Assembly: GCA_947498935.1 (NCBI GenBank)
Contig: CANMMM010000004.1
Span: 186,001 to 250,000, forward strand
DNA: 64,000 nucleotides
Source of the DNA: an uncultured Aquimarina sp.
GTDB taxonomy: Bacteria; Bacteroidota; Bacteroidia; Flavobacteriales; Flavobacteriaceae
Reading direction: 5' to 3'
The first letter of the stretch is position 1, and the number at the start of each line of letters is the position of its first letter. Both the position numbers and the translations under genes were made by a program. Below, in pieces: positions 26,481 through 36,039 of the stretch. The notes beneath the pieces were generated by a model. The model was not told the origin of the DNA, searched no databases, and was given only the letters and a program-made list of their open reading frames with translations.

Positions 26481-27833
26481 ATGAAATTTTCACAGTATTT
26501 CTTATTATTTTTTGTGCTTTTAGCACTTAGTTGTTCCAATGATATCGATGAGCAAAACGAGTTTATAGAACCCAAATCAGAACAGCTAAAAAATGTAACG
26601 GCTTCGGGTTCTTTTTCCGTACTTACGTATAACGTAGCAGGGCTACCAGGTTTTATTTCTGGAGGAGATCCAGCTAAAAATACCGCTACCATTGGTCGAT
26701 TGACCAATAACTATGATATCGTACATGTACAAGAAGACTTTAATTACCATTCGACCTTATACCGATATGCACGTCATCCCCATCGTACTTCTACCAGCGG
26801 AGGCGTGCCCTTTGGAGATGGGATGAATACCATGTCTAAATTTTCCTTCCAAGATTTTAGAAGGGTAAAATGGAATAGCTGTAATGGGGCGGATTGCTTA
26901 ACCCCTAAAGGATTTACAGTAGCCAGACACCGTATTGCAGAAGGTGTATTTATTGATTTCTACAATGCGCATCCTAATGCAGGTTCTTCTGGAAAAGATA
27001 AGTCTGCCCGACGCTCTAATATCAAACAGCTACGAGACTTTATCAATCGTTTTTCCGATGGAAACGCTGTCATCCTTATGGGAGATATGAATTGTAGATA
27101 CACACGCCGTGATGATAATATTAGAGAATTAAATAATAGCGGCTTAAAAGATGTTTGGGTACAGCTTATCAAAGGCGGTAATGCGCCAGCAATAGGAGCA
27201 CCCGCATTGGTATGTGATAAAAATACCATCTATAACGATCCTCAGTGCGAAATCGTAGATAAGATTTTTTACCGCAGTAGTCGTTTTATTAATTTAAGTG
27301 CTAGGTATTTCTCATACGAAGAAAATACATTTAGAGATGGTAATGGAAAAATGCTATCTGATCATCGTCCTATTGTAGCACGATTTAATTGGAGTGTAAA
27401 CAATACATTTCAGTTAAGTGATCAATTTGGAGGTCCACACGGAAACTCGTTTACAGACATCAATAGTATACCTTCTAGGCCTACTGTACAACGTATCTTT
27501 TTGCACGCAGGAAAACGATTGGATCAGGTAGGTATTCGTTTTAAAAATGGAAAAACAATTGCTCATGGAGGTAACGGAGGCAACTATCGTAGTTTGGATC
27601 TAAGGCAAGGGGAGTATGTAAAAGAGGTAGTGTTGTACAAGGGGAAGAAAGGTAGACGCACACGGATCTTTAGAGCCGAATTCAAAACCAACCAAGGAAG
27701 AGTGCTAGCAGGAGGTAAAAAAACAGGAAGCTCTAAACGTTTTGTCGCACCAGCAGGCTACCAAATAGCAGGCTTTCATGGAAGAGCCGGTTCGGAAATA
27801 GATCGCTTGGGCGTGATTTATGCTCCTAAGTAA
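26481..27833 (+). CDS. Surface lipoprotein: EEP phosphodiesterase (sphingomyelinase/DNase-like) with jacalin-like lectin domain
   Basis: 450 aa. Lipoprotein signal with lipobox ending at Cys18 (LLALSC), followed by SNDIDEQNE, an acidic stretch like the Bacteroidetes surface-export signal. EEP catalytic domain about 45-305: Asn51 (LTYNVAGLPG), Glu85 (HVQEDF), His164 (YNAHPN), Asp202/Asn204 (LMGDMNC), Asp260 and the catalytic SDHRP (294-295). After a short linker a jacalin-type beta-prism (about 312-450) with FGGPHG, LDQVGIRFKNGKTIAHGG and a closing IDRLGVIYAPK. It probably cleaves a phosphodiester in lipid or nucleic acid outside the cell, with the lectin giving glycan targeting. Substrate undecided. 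Confidence 0.85.
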   Translation: MKFSQYFLLFFVLLALSCSNDIDEQNEFIEPKSEQLKNVTASGSFSVLTYNVAGLPGFISGGDPAKNTATIGRLTNNYDIVHVQEDFNYHSTLYRYARHPHRTSTSGGVPFGDGMNTMSKFSFQDFRRVKWNSCNGADCLTPKGFTVARHRIAEGVFIDFYNAHPNAGSSGKDKSARRSNIKQLRDFINRFSDGNAVILMGDMNCRYTRRDDNIRELNNSGLKDVWVQLIKGGNAPAIGAPALVCDKNTIYNDPQCEIVDKIFYRSSRFINLSARYFSYEENTFRDGNGKMLSDHRPIVARFNWSVNNTFQLSDQFGGPHGNSFTDINSIPSRPTVQRIFLHAGKRLDQVGIRFKNGKTIAHGGNGGNYRSLDLRQGEYVKEVVLYKGKKGRRTRIFRAEFKTNQGRVLAGGKKTGSSKRFVAPAGYQIAGFHGRAGSEIDRLGVIYAPK

Positions 27834-27863
27834 GAAAGGAAAATCATATTATTAGTAGCTCCG

Positions 27864-27918
27864 ACACCCTTTTCTCTAATGCGATACATCGTTAGTATGG
27901 TATTGGACGAAAGGGTGT
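27864..27918. terminator. Structured inverted repeat between convergent genes, possible bidirectional terminator
   Basis: Outer arms ACACCCTTT (27864-27872) and AAAGGGTGT (27910-27918); inner hairpin CTAA-tg-CGAT-ac-ATCG-TTAG (27876-27895). There is no strong T-run, so the terminator role is tentative. Confidence 0.4.
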
Positions 27919-27954
27919 ATTGGTTATGTAGTGTACTCGCACGGATATAAAGAA

Positions 27955-28857
27955 TTAAAAGAAAATGTCTTGTGCAAGCCTAAAGGTATTGGCATGCGCT
28001 TCTATAATGGTTTTAATTTCTGGAGAATACCCACCGCCCATAGCACACATTACAGGAATTTGATGTGTTTTACAACTTTGTAATACAAATCGATCCCGTT
28101 CCTTGCACCCCGCTAAACTACACCCTAATTTTCCTAATTTATCAGAAGCTAAAATATCTACGCCACAGAGATAGAATATAAAATCAGGCTGTTCATCATT
28201 GATCAATTTAGGCAAGGTTTCCTTAAGAATGGTTAGAAAAGTGCTGTCATCTGTATCATTAGGCAGTGCGATATCTAGGTCAGACTGTTCTTTTTTAAAA
28301 GGGTAGTTACTAGCACCATGCATCGAAAATGTAAACACAGCGTTTTGGTCTGTAAAAATCTCGGCCGTACCATTTCCTTGATGCACATCTAGATCTACTA
28401 TTAGAATCTTTTTAGCGAGTTGTCGATCGAGCAAGTATTGTGCAGCAATAGCTTGATCATTGAGTAAGCAAAAAGCTTCTCCGTGATCGCTATAGGCATG
28501 GTGTGTGCCGCCAGCAATGTTCATACTGATGCCGTGTTCAAGCGCGTACAAAGCAGCCTTAATAGTACCATCAGCGATGATACGTTCTCTATCTACTAAC
28601 TCCTGAGAGAGGGGAAACCCTGTTTTGCGAATGGCCTTGCGATCTAGAGATAGCGTGGTTAATGCCTCGTAGTATTCGGGAGTATGTACCGCTAGTATTA
28701 CAGCAGGATCGGGCATTGTAGGAGCGAAAAAATTAGCGGCAGTACACGTACCTTCATGCTGTAATTGCTTGGGTAATAACTCATATTTCAGCATCGGAAA
28801 ACGATGCCCCTCGGGCAGTGGATGTTTATAAATTGGATGATAGGCTATTTTGAGCAT
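27955..28857 (-). CDS. Histone-deacetylase-fold amidohydrolase
   Basis: 300 aa, cytoplasmic. Contains the arginase/deacetylase-fold active site: tandem His119-His120 (AGGTHHAYSDHGEAFC), metal ligands in DLDVHQGNG (Asp157, His159) and Asp239 (GVDILASDKLG), and the catalytic Tyr277 in MGGGYSPE. Length and short loops are closest to class IV-like bacterial members. These enzymes remove acyl groups from proteins, polyamines or small molecules. It lies 27 nt after the last of three secreted paralogues on the same strand, so it may be in their operon; a functional link is not obvious. Confidence 0.92.
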   Translation of the reverse strand: MLKIAYHPIYKHPLPEGHRFPMLKYELLPKQLQHEGTCTAANFFAPTMPDPAVILAVHTPEYYEALTTLSLDRKAIRKTGFPLSQELVDRERIIADGTIKAALYALEHGISMNIAGGTHHAYSDHGEAFCLLNDQAIAAQYLLDRQLAKKILIVDLDVHQGNGTAEIFTDQNAVFTFSMHGASNYPFKKEQSDLDIALPNDTDDSTFLTILKETLPKLINDEQPDFIFYLCGVDILASDKLGKLGCSLAGCKERDRFVLQSCKTHQIPVMCAMGGGYSPEIKTIIEAHANTFRLAQDIFF

Positions 28858-28884
28858 GTAAAATAGAGCTAAAAGAATACTTGA

Positions 28885-30339
28885 TTATTCAAAAGAGTGT
28901 AATCGATACATACGATCTTTAAGATCTAGATATCCAAAATGGAATTTACCTCGATGCAAGAAAATAGTTTCAGCAGTAAACGTATCGATCTCTTCTTCGA
29001 ATCGATGGATTTGATCAAATTGATTTTCTGGAATATCTCCTGCTACATGTTCGAAATTCGCATCAAACAAGCAGTTGATATATGTAGATTTAGTAGCATG
29101 ATACCCGCTATATCCATAGAAGGTAGTGTTAAAAGTAGGTGCTACTGAAATAACTCCCGCTCCAGTAGCGACACTAAATCCCCCTGTAGTAAACATCATC
29201 GGCGCTCCACCACTAGATCTATATACAATGCCCCCAAGTACTATATTATACAAATCATTTATCTTGTATACAGAAATACCTAGTCTACCCGCAGAAATTT
29301 TTCGAAGGTATTTAGCCGTTTTTTCCATTGTTCGAATATTTTCACCAGTATAATCAAATAATGGAGGTACACCTTCTTGAATAATAGGAGAGTTTTTAAA
29401 CGTAATAGTATCTTCCTTTTGTAGCGCATATTCTTTGATGATGTTGTCTGTTGAAAGATCCGTAACAGTAAACTTCATCTTTTTTTTAGAACTGGTAATT
29501 TGAAATAGTTTATTGTCAAAGAGGTAGGAATTACTTGTTTTATAGCCTGTTTCGTTTTTTGCAGGTTTATTATAGTTTTTAAAACGAGCAGTAAATGTAT
29601 TGAGGTTGATATAGCATAATTTGGTTTCTGTAAGGTTATAATCAAAGCTAAAAATAAGTTCCTCACCAATTTGATAGAGTTTGTTTTTAGCAGCAGTAGT
29701 CTCAATCACATTTGGATTCATAGCTTCTATTTTGGTAACTTCTGGGTAAGTTTTACTAAAAATGGCATCCATTGGAGTGTATCTTGTTCTGTCATATTCC
29801 ATAGTAGCTAAGGAAATATGGTACACTTGGGGCTGTAATGTAGCATCAAACCTATAAATATTTAACTCAGAAGAGCCTTTGGTAATTGTGATAAGATGTA
29901 GTTTGTTTCGATAATTGATACACTCTATATAGCGCTCATTTTTAATCGAAAAATCAAGTGTTTGGTTTGTAGCCTTACCGTTTTTAAAGTCGAATTGCTG
30001 TACAGCAAATTTATCATTCCATTTATTGCTAAAAAAAATCGTATACAACTTGTCTGTTGTAGCATAGTATCCGATTATATTTCGGTATTTACGAGGCATG
30101 GGTCTGGATTGAATTGCTTTCTTTAGTATGTAAGCAGTATCAATAAGATGTGCATTGATTTGTGCAGTTTCTTCGGTGATCAATACGAGTTCATCATTCA
30201 GTTGATTCGGAATAGCATACGACGTTTTATCATCCTGTGCCCGTGAAAAAGTATAAGGTATCTCGATACGTTGCTCTTGCGCTGTACTTATCACAGCGTA
30301 TAAACCGATTAAGATGTAAAGTAGTCTTTTGTAAATCAT
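28885..30339 (-). CDS. Hypothetical secreted protein, tandem paralogue 1
   Basis: 484 aa. Signal peptide 1-21 (MIYKRLLYILIGLYAVISTAQ), almost identical to that of the next paralogue. The rest is beta-rich with repeated blades of about 45-60 residues (FDFKNGKATNQTLDFSIKNERYIECINYRNKLHLITITKG; FSFDYNLTETKLCYINLNTFTARFKNYN), suggesting a propeller, and a C-terminal HRGKFHFGYLDLKDRMYRLHSFE. No recognised family or catalytic motif. 63 nt downstream of paralogue 2. Function unknown; extracytoplasmic. Confidence 0.7.
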   Translation of the reverse strand: MIYKRLLYILIGLYAVISTAQEQRIEIPYTFSRAQDDKTSYAIPNQLNDELVLITEETAQINAHLIDTAYILKKAIQSRPMPRKYRNIIGYYATTDKLYTIFFSNKWNDKFAVQQFDFKNGKATNQTLDFSIKNERYIECINYRNKLHLITITKGSSELNIYRFDATLQPQVYHISLATMEYDRTRYTPMDAIFSKTYPEVTKIEAMNPNVIETTAAKNKLYQIGEELIFSFDYNLTETKLCYINLNTFTARFKNYNKPAKNETGYKTSNSYLFDNKLFQITSSKKKMKFTVTDLSTDNIIKEYALQKEDTITFKNSPIIQEGVPPLFDYTGENIRTMEKTAKYLRKISAGRLGISVYKINDLYNIVLGGIVYRSSGGAPMMFTTGGFSVATGAGVISVAPTFNTTFYGYSGYHATKSTYINCLFDANFEHVAGDIPENQFDQIHRFEEEIDTFTAETIFLHRGKFHFGYLDLKDRMYRLHSFE

Positions 30340-30402
30340 TGATTAGTGGTGTTTTTACGGAGTGATTAGTAAATACTAAAGAACAATAATTGATATGCAA
30401 TG

Positions 30403-31824
30403 TTATTCGAATAGGTGCAATCGATATGTACGATCTTTTGGATTAAAATATCCAAAATGGACCTTACCACGATGTGTAAAAATAGTTTTGGCAGTAAGCT
30501 GATCGTTCTGCTTTTCTAATTTATGAATTTTATCAAATTGATTGTCAAAAACTTTTCCTTCAGTATGATCAAAATTAGCGTCTAATAAACAGTTTATATA
30601 TGTAGATCTGGCATCGGTATACCTACTATACGAGAAAGCTGTAGGGTTTAGGCTTGGTGTAGCGTGTGTGTTAACTAAGTGCCTTGAAGATGCCATTACA
30701 GGTGGCATAAATCCTCCCATAGGCATTCCGTATTCTGAAACACCAACTATTAGGGTATTAGCACCTAATAATACATTATATACATCACCCATTTTATAAG
30801 CTGAAATACCTACATCTCCAATAGCAATTTTTTTAAGAAATTTAGCTGTTTCTTCTATTCCTTTAGCACCACTTTCGGAAGTGCCGTAAAAAGTTGTAGT
30901 TCCTTGTTGTACAATTGGAGAGTTCTTAAAAGTAATATTTTCTCCTTTTTTTACAGCATATTCTTTAATGATTGTATCGGTTACAATATCTGTAACCGTA
31001 AACTTCATTTCTTTTTTAGAAGAAGCTATTTGAAATAATTTATTGTCCAGTAGATAGGAATTACTTCTGTATCCTTCCTTGTTTTTTGAAGGTTTGTCAT
31101 AGTTTTTAAAACGAGCAGTAAACGTATTTAAGTTGATAAAGCATAGTTTGGTTTCGATGTTATTATGATCAAAACTAAAAATAATTTCATCATCGACATG
31201 ATACAGCTTATTACTAGCATTAGTAGTTTCTATCACATTAGGAATAGCAGTTTCTATTTTAGTGATGATAGTTGAAGAATGAATACTATTTAGGGTGTCT
31301 AAGGCGATACGATGTGTTTGTCGCTGAGTAGTAGTAAACGTATGTATATTTAACTCAGATGTGCCTTTAGTGTTTGTAATAAAATGCAGTTTGTTTTGGT
31401 GATTGATACTTTCTAGATAACGTTCGTTTTTAATAGGTAGGGTAAGAGGTCTACTAGTAGCTGTACCGTTTTTAAAGTCGAATTTTTGAATAAAGAATTT
31501 TGTATTTTGCTTATTACTAAAAAAAACGATGTATTCGGTATCTGTAGCAGTATAGCCTATTATATTCTTGAATTTACGTGTTATGGGTTTTGTTTTTATT
31601 ACTTTTTTTAATCCATATGCAGCATTGATAAGATATGCTTTTGTTTGCTTAGATTCTTGTGCGATTAGTACGAGTTCATCATTGAGTTGATTGGGAATTG
31701 CATATGAGACTTTTTCATCGTTTTCAGCAGAAAAAGTATGTGGTATCTGGATGCGTTGCTTTTGTGCTGTACTTATTACAGCGTATAAACCGACTAAGAT
31801 GCAGAGTAGTCTTTTGTAAATCAT
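30403..31824 (-). CDS. Hypothetical secreted protein, tandem paralogue 2
   Basis: 473 aa. Signal peptide MIYKRLLCILVGLYAVISTAQ. Clear similarity to paralogue 1 along the whole length (FKNGTATSRPLTLPIKNERYLESINHQNKLHFITNTKG; LCFINLNTFTARFKNYDKPSKN; end HRGKVHFGYFNPKDRTYRLHLFE). The two also share the sequence just upstream of the start (TTAGTGGTGTTTTT), so the duplicated unit included the intergenic segment. Its ATG overlaps the stop of paralogue 3 by 4 bp, so the genes are translationally coupled. Function unknown. Confidence 0.72.
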   Translation of the reverse strand: MIYKRLLCILVGLYAVISTAQKQRIQIPHTFSAENDEKVSYAIPNQLNDELVLIAQESKQTKAYLINAAYGLKKVIKTKPITRKFKNIIGYTATDTEYIVFFSNKQNTKFFIQKFDFKNGTATSRPLTLPIKNERYLESINHQNKLHFITNTKGTSELNIHTFTTTQRQTHRIALDTLNSIHSSTIITKIETAIPNVIETTNASNKLYHVDDEIIFSFDHNNIETKLCFINLNTFTARFKNYDKPSKNKEGYRSNSYLLDNKLFQIASSKKEMKFTVTDIVTDTIIKEYAVKKGENITFKNSPIVQQGTTTFYGTSESGAKGIEETAKFLKKIAIGDVGISAYKMGDVYNVLLGANTLIVGVSEYGMPMGGFMPPVMASSRHLVNTHATPSLNPTAFSYSRYTDARSTYINCLLDANFDHTEGKVFDNQFDKIHKLEKQNDQLTAKTIFTHRGKVHFGYFNPKDRTYRLHLFE

Positions 31825-33422
31825 TGGTTAGTGGTGTTTTTTTGAATACTATGTAATCGGTATGTTTTGTCTTTTTTTAGGTAATAACCATAAAGCAAGG
31901 TATTATTATGCCAGAAAATATTTTCTGCCATAGGTGTGTTAGATCTCCGAGCAAATTGCTTTTGGGTAGTATCTTCTTTTGGTTTTAGTGGTAAGTATCC
32001 TCTTTTTATTTGTTTTTGTATTTTTTTTACTTTATCAAATAGTGTGGTAGGTACTGTTCCTGTTTGATGTACAAGGGCATTATCGAATAAACAATCAACC
32101 CATACGGTTTTTACAGTTTGATCTGTGTAATAGGAGTAAAATAAAGGGTTATGATATGGATTTATAGCATAAGAAATTGCCGTCGTTGTTGCAATTCCGA
32201 TTAATCCAAATTGTTGCGGATAATATGAGCTCTTGGTAACTTGTTCTCCTCCTAAAGTAATTTTTAATAAATTATTATCGAGCCTATAGACGCTGATTCC
32301 ATTTTTTTGAAGTGATATTTTACGTAGAAATTTTGCGGTTTTTTCCATGCTCCGATCTACAGGGGTCATAGAGTTTGTTTGCCTAGTTTGTAAAATAGGC
32401 GTGTTTTTAAAGCTAATACTGTCTTGTTTGCTGATGTATTCAGAATACACAACTTCTGCAGAAGGGTATTTTTTTACTTCAAAAGCTAAGGCTTCATTCC
32501 TGGAAACGATCTGATACAAATGCTCTTCAAACAAAAAGGAATTAGAGGGGGTTCTTTTAATCAGTTGTTCAGACATATAGGGTTTAGGGATATGTCTAAG
32601 TGTATGCGTATAATTATTTAAATCTACTTCTACACTAATGGTTTCATCTGCAAATCCGTCAAAGGTAAGTATAGCAGTATCATCCTTTAGATATAATTTG
32701 TTCTGAGCAGTAGTTGTTCCGATCGGATTAGGGTTTCTTTCTTCTATTTTAGGCATATTGATTCCCGTGCTTTTTACGGTAAAGCCCATTACACTAGTTG
32801 AGGTACCACTCATATTTCTACTGCTTTTTGTAAGTAGACGGTGTAGGTTTTTAACGAACAATCCTTTTTTTATAAAATCTTGATCGTTTAATGCTATTGT
32901 ATGTTTTATAGGTTGGTTTGTGCCATCGATCTCATAAAAATGTAATGTAGAACTATTTTTTAGAATGGTGATGATGATCAGTTTCTGATCATGATAAATA
33001 GATTGTATTAATCTTTCTTTTTTAAATTTCAAATCTAATGCTTTGTACGATATGTTCTGGGTGGCAAAATCAAATGAAATTAGGCAGTAGTTTTCTTCTT
33101 GATTATCGGTTAAAAAGAAGCGGTATTGTTGATCCACAACGACACCTCCAATCATTTTTTTGAATTTTTTGAACGCTACAGGTATCTTTTGATCTTCTGT
33201 AGCGAATTGGTTGATAATTTCATGTTTTTCATTCAGTAAATAAGCAGATAAATGAGGGTTACTCTTTATAAAAAATCCTAATTCTTTGGTAGCGGTGTTT
33301 TCTAAACTAAATGAAAATGCGTCTTTATGCAAGCGATGTACAGGTGTGAAGTCAACTTCTTCTTGTTGTGCGATGAGTAGTTGTACGGTGCATAGAAGAT
33401 AGATAAGTATTCCTTGTCTCAT
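31821..33422 (-). CDS. Hypothetical secreted protein, tandem paralogue 3 (first gene of operon)
   Basis: 533 aa. Signal peptide MRQGILIYLLCTVQLLIAQQ. More distant from paralogues 1 and 2 but with the same segments (FFLTDNQEENYCLISFDFATQNISYKALDLKFKKERLIQSIYHDQKLIIITI; MEKTAKFLRKISLQKNGISVYRL; C-terminal WHNNTLLYGYYLKKDKTYRLHSIQ) and an insertion near residues 455-495. It is the promoter-proximal gene and has a clear TTG-N20-TATTTTTG promoter. Likely beta-propeller-like extracytoplasmic protein; no known family recognised. Confidence 0.72.
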   Translation of the reverse strand: MRQGILIYLLCTVQLLIAQQEEVDFTPVHRLHKDAFSFSLENTATKELGFFIKSNPHLSAYLLNEKHEIINQFATEDQKIPVAFKKFKKMIGGVVVDQQYRFFLTDNQEENYCLISFDFATQNISYKALDLKFKKERLIQSIYHDQKLIIITILKNSSTLHFYEIDGTNQPIKHTIALNDQDFIKKGLFVKNLHRLLTKSSRNMSGTSTSVMGFTVKSTGINMPKIEERNPNPIGTTTAQNKLYLKDDTAILTFDGFADETISVEVDLNNYTHTLRHIPKPYMSEQLIKRTPSNSFLFEEHLYQIVSRNEALAFEVKKYPSAEVVYSEYISKQDSISFKNTPILQTRQTNSMTPVDRSMEKTAKFLRKISLQKNGISVYRLDNNLLKITLGGEQVTKSSYYPQQFGLIGIATTTAISYAINPYHNPLFYSYYTDQTVKTVWVDCLFDNALVHQTGTVPTTLFDKVKKIQKQIKRGYLPLKPKEDTTQKQFARRSNTPMAENIFWHNNTLLYGYYLKKDKTYRLHSIQKNTTNQ

Positions 33423-33459
33423 AAAAAATAGTATAATAGAGTTGCAATTTTTCCGGTCG

Positions 33460-33490
33460 CAAAAATACAGTCTAATTCGTACAAAACCAA
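33460..33490 (-). promoter_or_regulatory. Promoter of the three-paralogue operon, TTG-N20-TATTTTTG
   Basis: On the plus strand CAAAAATA (33460-33467) and CAA (33488-33490) are 20 nt apart, i.e. a full-consensus promoter on the minus strand. The start of transcription would be near 33454, about 30 nt before the ATG at 33422. Confidence 0.7.
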
Positions 33491-33561
33491 TTCGTAAGTA
33501 AGTGTTTAGTGAATCCTGTTAAAAGATAAAAAGGCGTACGATTTTTTGGAAACGTCTTACT

Positions 33562-33650
33562 GCGTTAGGGATAGGAGCGGCATCCTTTTTTGTTTTTCTG
33601 AAAAAACAAAAAAGATACAGCGGATAGCCCGACCCCTTAGGGTAACGCCC
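33562..33650 (-). repeat. Intergenic repeat family 1, copy 4 (subtype B)
   Basis: 89 bp read on the minus strand from GGGCGTTACCC to CCCTAACGC. The centre is replaced by a hairpin built from CTTTTTTG and CAAAAAAG arms between GATAGC-type boxes; this defines subtype B together with copy 6. It lies after metG in the sense direction. Confidence 0.85.
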
Positions 33651-33663
33651 AAAATCAGTATAC

Positions 33664-33709
33664 AAAAACGCATGTATATCAATGTGGTTTTTGAGATACA
33701 TGCGTTTGT
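33664..33709 (-). terminator. Terminator of metG
   Basis: AACGCATGTAT (33667-33677) pairs with ATACATGCGTT (33696-33706). Read on the minus strand the hairpin is followed by a T-run, 31 nt after the metG stop. Confidence 0.65.
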
Positions 33710-33739
33710 AAAATTGTATAGGTGAATCTGCTGTGAATG

Positions 33740-35803
33740 TTAGCTAATGACAGCACCTGCTTGTACTCCTGCTTCATCTGGATTGAGGAATACGAGTTTT
33801 CCATCGGGTGTTTCGGTCATAAGGATCATCCCTTCACTCTCTACACCTCGTAGTTTTCTAGGAGCAAGATTGACCAATACCGTCACTTTTTTGCCAATGA
33901 TTTCTTCTGGCGAGAAATGGGCGGCTATACCGGAAACGATGGTACGTACATTGATTCCTGTATCTACTTTGAGCACGAGTAACTTTTTGGCTTTTGGCAT
34001 TTTTTCGGCTTCGATAATGGTACCAACTCTGATGTCCATTTTGGTAAAATCCTCGAAGGTAGCGGTATCTTTTTGTGGTGTGACCGCTTTATTAGCTACT
34101 TCGTTGGCTTTTTTGGTAGCAGCTAGTTTGTCTAATTGCTGTTGTATCGTACTGTCTTCTATTTTAGAGAATAACAGCCCTCCTTTTTGGATGGTATGCC
34201 CTGCGGCTAGTAACACCTCTTGTGTGGCGATGGCAGTCCACGGAGTAGCGGTAGTAGCGTCTAGACCGAGTGTGTTTTTTAGTTTTTGTGCTGTAAAAGG
34301 TAGGAAAGGTTCTGCCAGTGTGGCCAGTGCAGCTGCAATTTGTAATCCTACATACATCACGGTTTGTACACGATCAGGGTCGGTTTTGATCAGCTTCCAA
34401 GGTTCTTCGTCTGCTAGATATTTGTTTCCTAATCTAGATACATTCAGCAATTCTTGGCTGGCTTCTCTGAATCGGTAACGCTCTATAGAACTTGCGATAA
34501 CAGCTGGATACGCTTTGAGTTCTGCAAGGGTTTGTTGGTCTACTTCGGACAAAGCATTTGGTGTAGGCACTACTCCCTCATAATATTTGTGGGTGAGTAC
34601 TACGATACGGTTGATAAAGTTCCCAAAATTACCTACTAATTCATTGTTATTACGGTCTTGGAAGTCTTTCCATGTAAAGTCGTTGTCTTTGGTTTCTGGC
34701 GCATTTGCTGTGAGTGCATAGCGCAGTACGTCTTGTTGTTCTGGGAAATCTTCTAGGTATTCATGTAGCCATACTGCCCAGTTTTTGGAAGTAGAGAGTT
34801 TATTCCCCTCTAGGTTTAAAAACTCATTGGCAGGTACGTTTTCGGGTAGGATGTAACTACCTTCTGCTTTGAGCATGCTCGGAAAGATGATACAGTGAAA
34901 TACGATATTGTCTTTTCCGATAAAATGCACGAGTTTGGTGTCTTTATCCTTCCAATAAGGAGTCCAATCTTTTCCTTCTCTGGCAGCCCACTCCTTTGTA
35001 GAAGAGATGTAACCAATCGGTGCATCAAACCATACATACAATACCTTGCCTTCTGCTCCTGCTACGGGTACAGGAATCCCCCAGTCTAGGTCTCTGGTTA
35101 CGGCACGAGGGCGTAATCCATCGTCGATCCATGATTTGATCTGTCCATATACATTGGTTTTCCAGTCTTTTTTATGGCCTACGAGTATCCATTCTTTTAA
35201 GAAGTCTTCGTATTGATCGAGTGGTAAATACCAGTGTTTGGTTTGTTTTAATGTGGGTTCGGCGCCTGATATGGTGGACTTTGGATTGATAAGATCTGTG
35301 GCGTTTAAGGAACTTCCACAGCTTTCGCACTGATCTCCATAGGCTTCTTCGTGTCCGCATTTAGGGCAGGTACCGATTACGAATCGATCTGCTAGGAATT
35401 GCTTGGCTTCGGGATCGTATAATTGCTCAGAGGTTTCTTCTATAAACTTTTCATCTTCATGGAGTTTTTTAAAAAATTCCGAGGCGGTTTCGTGATGAAT
35501 TTTTGCAGAGGTTCTGGAATAATTATCAAAGGAAATTCCAAAATCAGCAAAAGACTGCTGGATCATCGTATGGTACTTATCGATGATGACTTGCGGAGAA
35601 ACGCCTTCTTTTTTAGCACGCATAGGAATGGCGGCACCGTGCTCATCACTACCACATATAAAGGCTACATCATTGCCAGTGATGCGTAAATACCTAGCAT
35701 AGATGTCTGCGGGTACATAAACACCTGCAAGGTGACCAATGTGTATAGGACCATTTGTATAGGGTAAAGCGGATGTGATTGTATATCTCTTTGGTGTGCT
35801 CAT
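33740..35803 (-). CDS. metG: Methionine-tRNA ligase
   Basis: 687 aa. Charges tRNA-Met with methionine. Class I Rossmann catalytic domain with [13 protein letters not shown] (the HIGH signature, about residues 14-26), a zinc knuckle [17 protein letters not shown] (about 144-160) and KLSTSKNW, the form of the KMSKS loop used in this family (about 334-341). Anticodon-binding helical domain follows, then a C-terminal tRNA-binding (OB-fold) domain from about 580 ([29 protein letters not shown]). Length is normal for the form with the C-terminal extension. Monocistronic, with promoter and terminator visible. Confidence 0.97.
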   Translation of the reverse strand: MSTPKRYTITSALPYTNGPIHIGHLAGVYVPADIYARYLRITGNDVAFICGSDEHGAAIPMRAKKEGVSPQVIIDKYHTMIQQSFADFGISFDNYSRTSAKIHHETASEFFKKLHEDEKFIEETSEQLYDPEAKQFLADRFVIGTCPKCGHEEAYGDQCESCGSSLNATDLINPKSTISGAEPTLKQTKHWYLPLDQYEDFLKEWILVGHKKDWKTNVYGQIKSWIDDGLRPRAVTRDLDWGIPVPVAGAEGKVLYVWFDAPIGYISSTKEWAAREGKDWTPYWKDKDTKLVHFIGKDNIVFHCIIFPSMLKAEGSYILPENVPANEFLNLEGNKLSTSKNWAVWLHEYLEDFPEQQDVLRYALTANAPETKDNDFTWKDFQDRNNNELVGNFGNFINRIVVLTHKYYEGVVPTPNALSEVDQQTLAELKAYPAVIASSIERYRFREASQELLNVSRLGNKYLADEEPWKLIKTDPDRVQTVMYVGLQIAAALATLAEPFLPFTAQKLKNTLGLDATTATPWTAIATQEVLLAAGHTIQKGGLLFSKIEDSTIQQQLDKLAATKKANEVANKAVTPQKDTATFEDFTKMDIRVGTIIEAEKMPKAKKLLVLKVDTGINVRTIVSGIAAHFSPEEIIGKKVTVLVNLAPRKLRGVESEGMILMTETPDGKLVFLNPDEAGVQAGAVIS

Positions 35804-35825
35804 AATGCGTTTAAAAAATGAGCCA

Positions 35826-35833
35826 CAAAGGTA
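35826..35833 (-). promoter_or_regulatory. -7 box of metG
   Basis: CAAAGGTA on the plus strand, TACCTTTG on the minus strand, followed by TGGC. It lies 22 nt before the metG ATG. No clear -33 TTG. Confidence 0.5.
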
Positions 35834-35973
35834 CTAAAGTGTTCTAATAATATACATACATCTACGCAATATATACGGATGTGACTAGCAATAGTGAGTG
35901 TAGCTGTATGATCACATGATATTTGCTAGCTACGAAGTGGTGTGTTTACTGCCTTTTTATAGGGGTATGTTAT

Positions 35974-36035
35974 CGAAGTAGTTTGCATTTTTTAGTGAAG
36001 GCGTAGTCTTGCGAAACTCAAAAAATGCAAACCAC
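35974..36035. repeat. Short hairpin related to repeat family 2 (copy D)
   Basis: GTTTGCATTTTTTAG (35981-35995) and CTCAAAAAATGCAAAC are complementary ends around a short centre. The ends match those of repeat family 2 (AAGTGGTTTG, GAACTCAAA). It stops 5 bp before the stop codon of the DUF1501 gene and could end its transcript. Confidence 0.55.
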
Positions 36036-36039
36036 TGTA

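Noticed and set aside
33747-34478. 243-codon ORF on the plus strand opposite metG
   Set aside because: Antisense shadow of a conserved enzyme; low-complexity Ser/Val-rich product.
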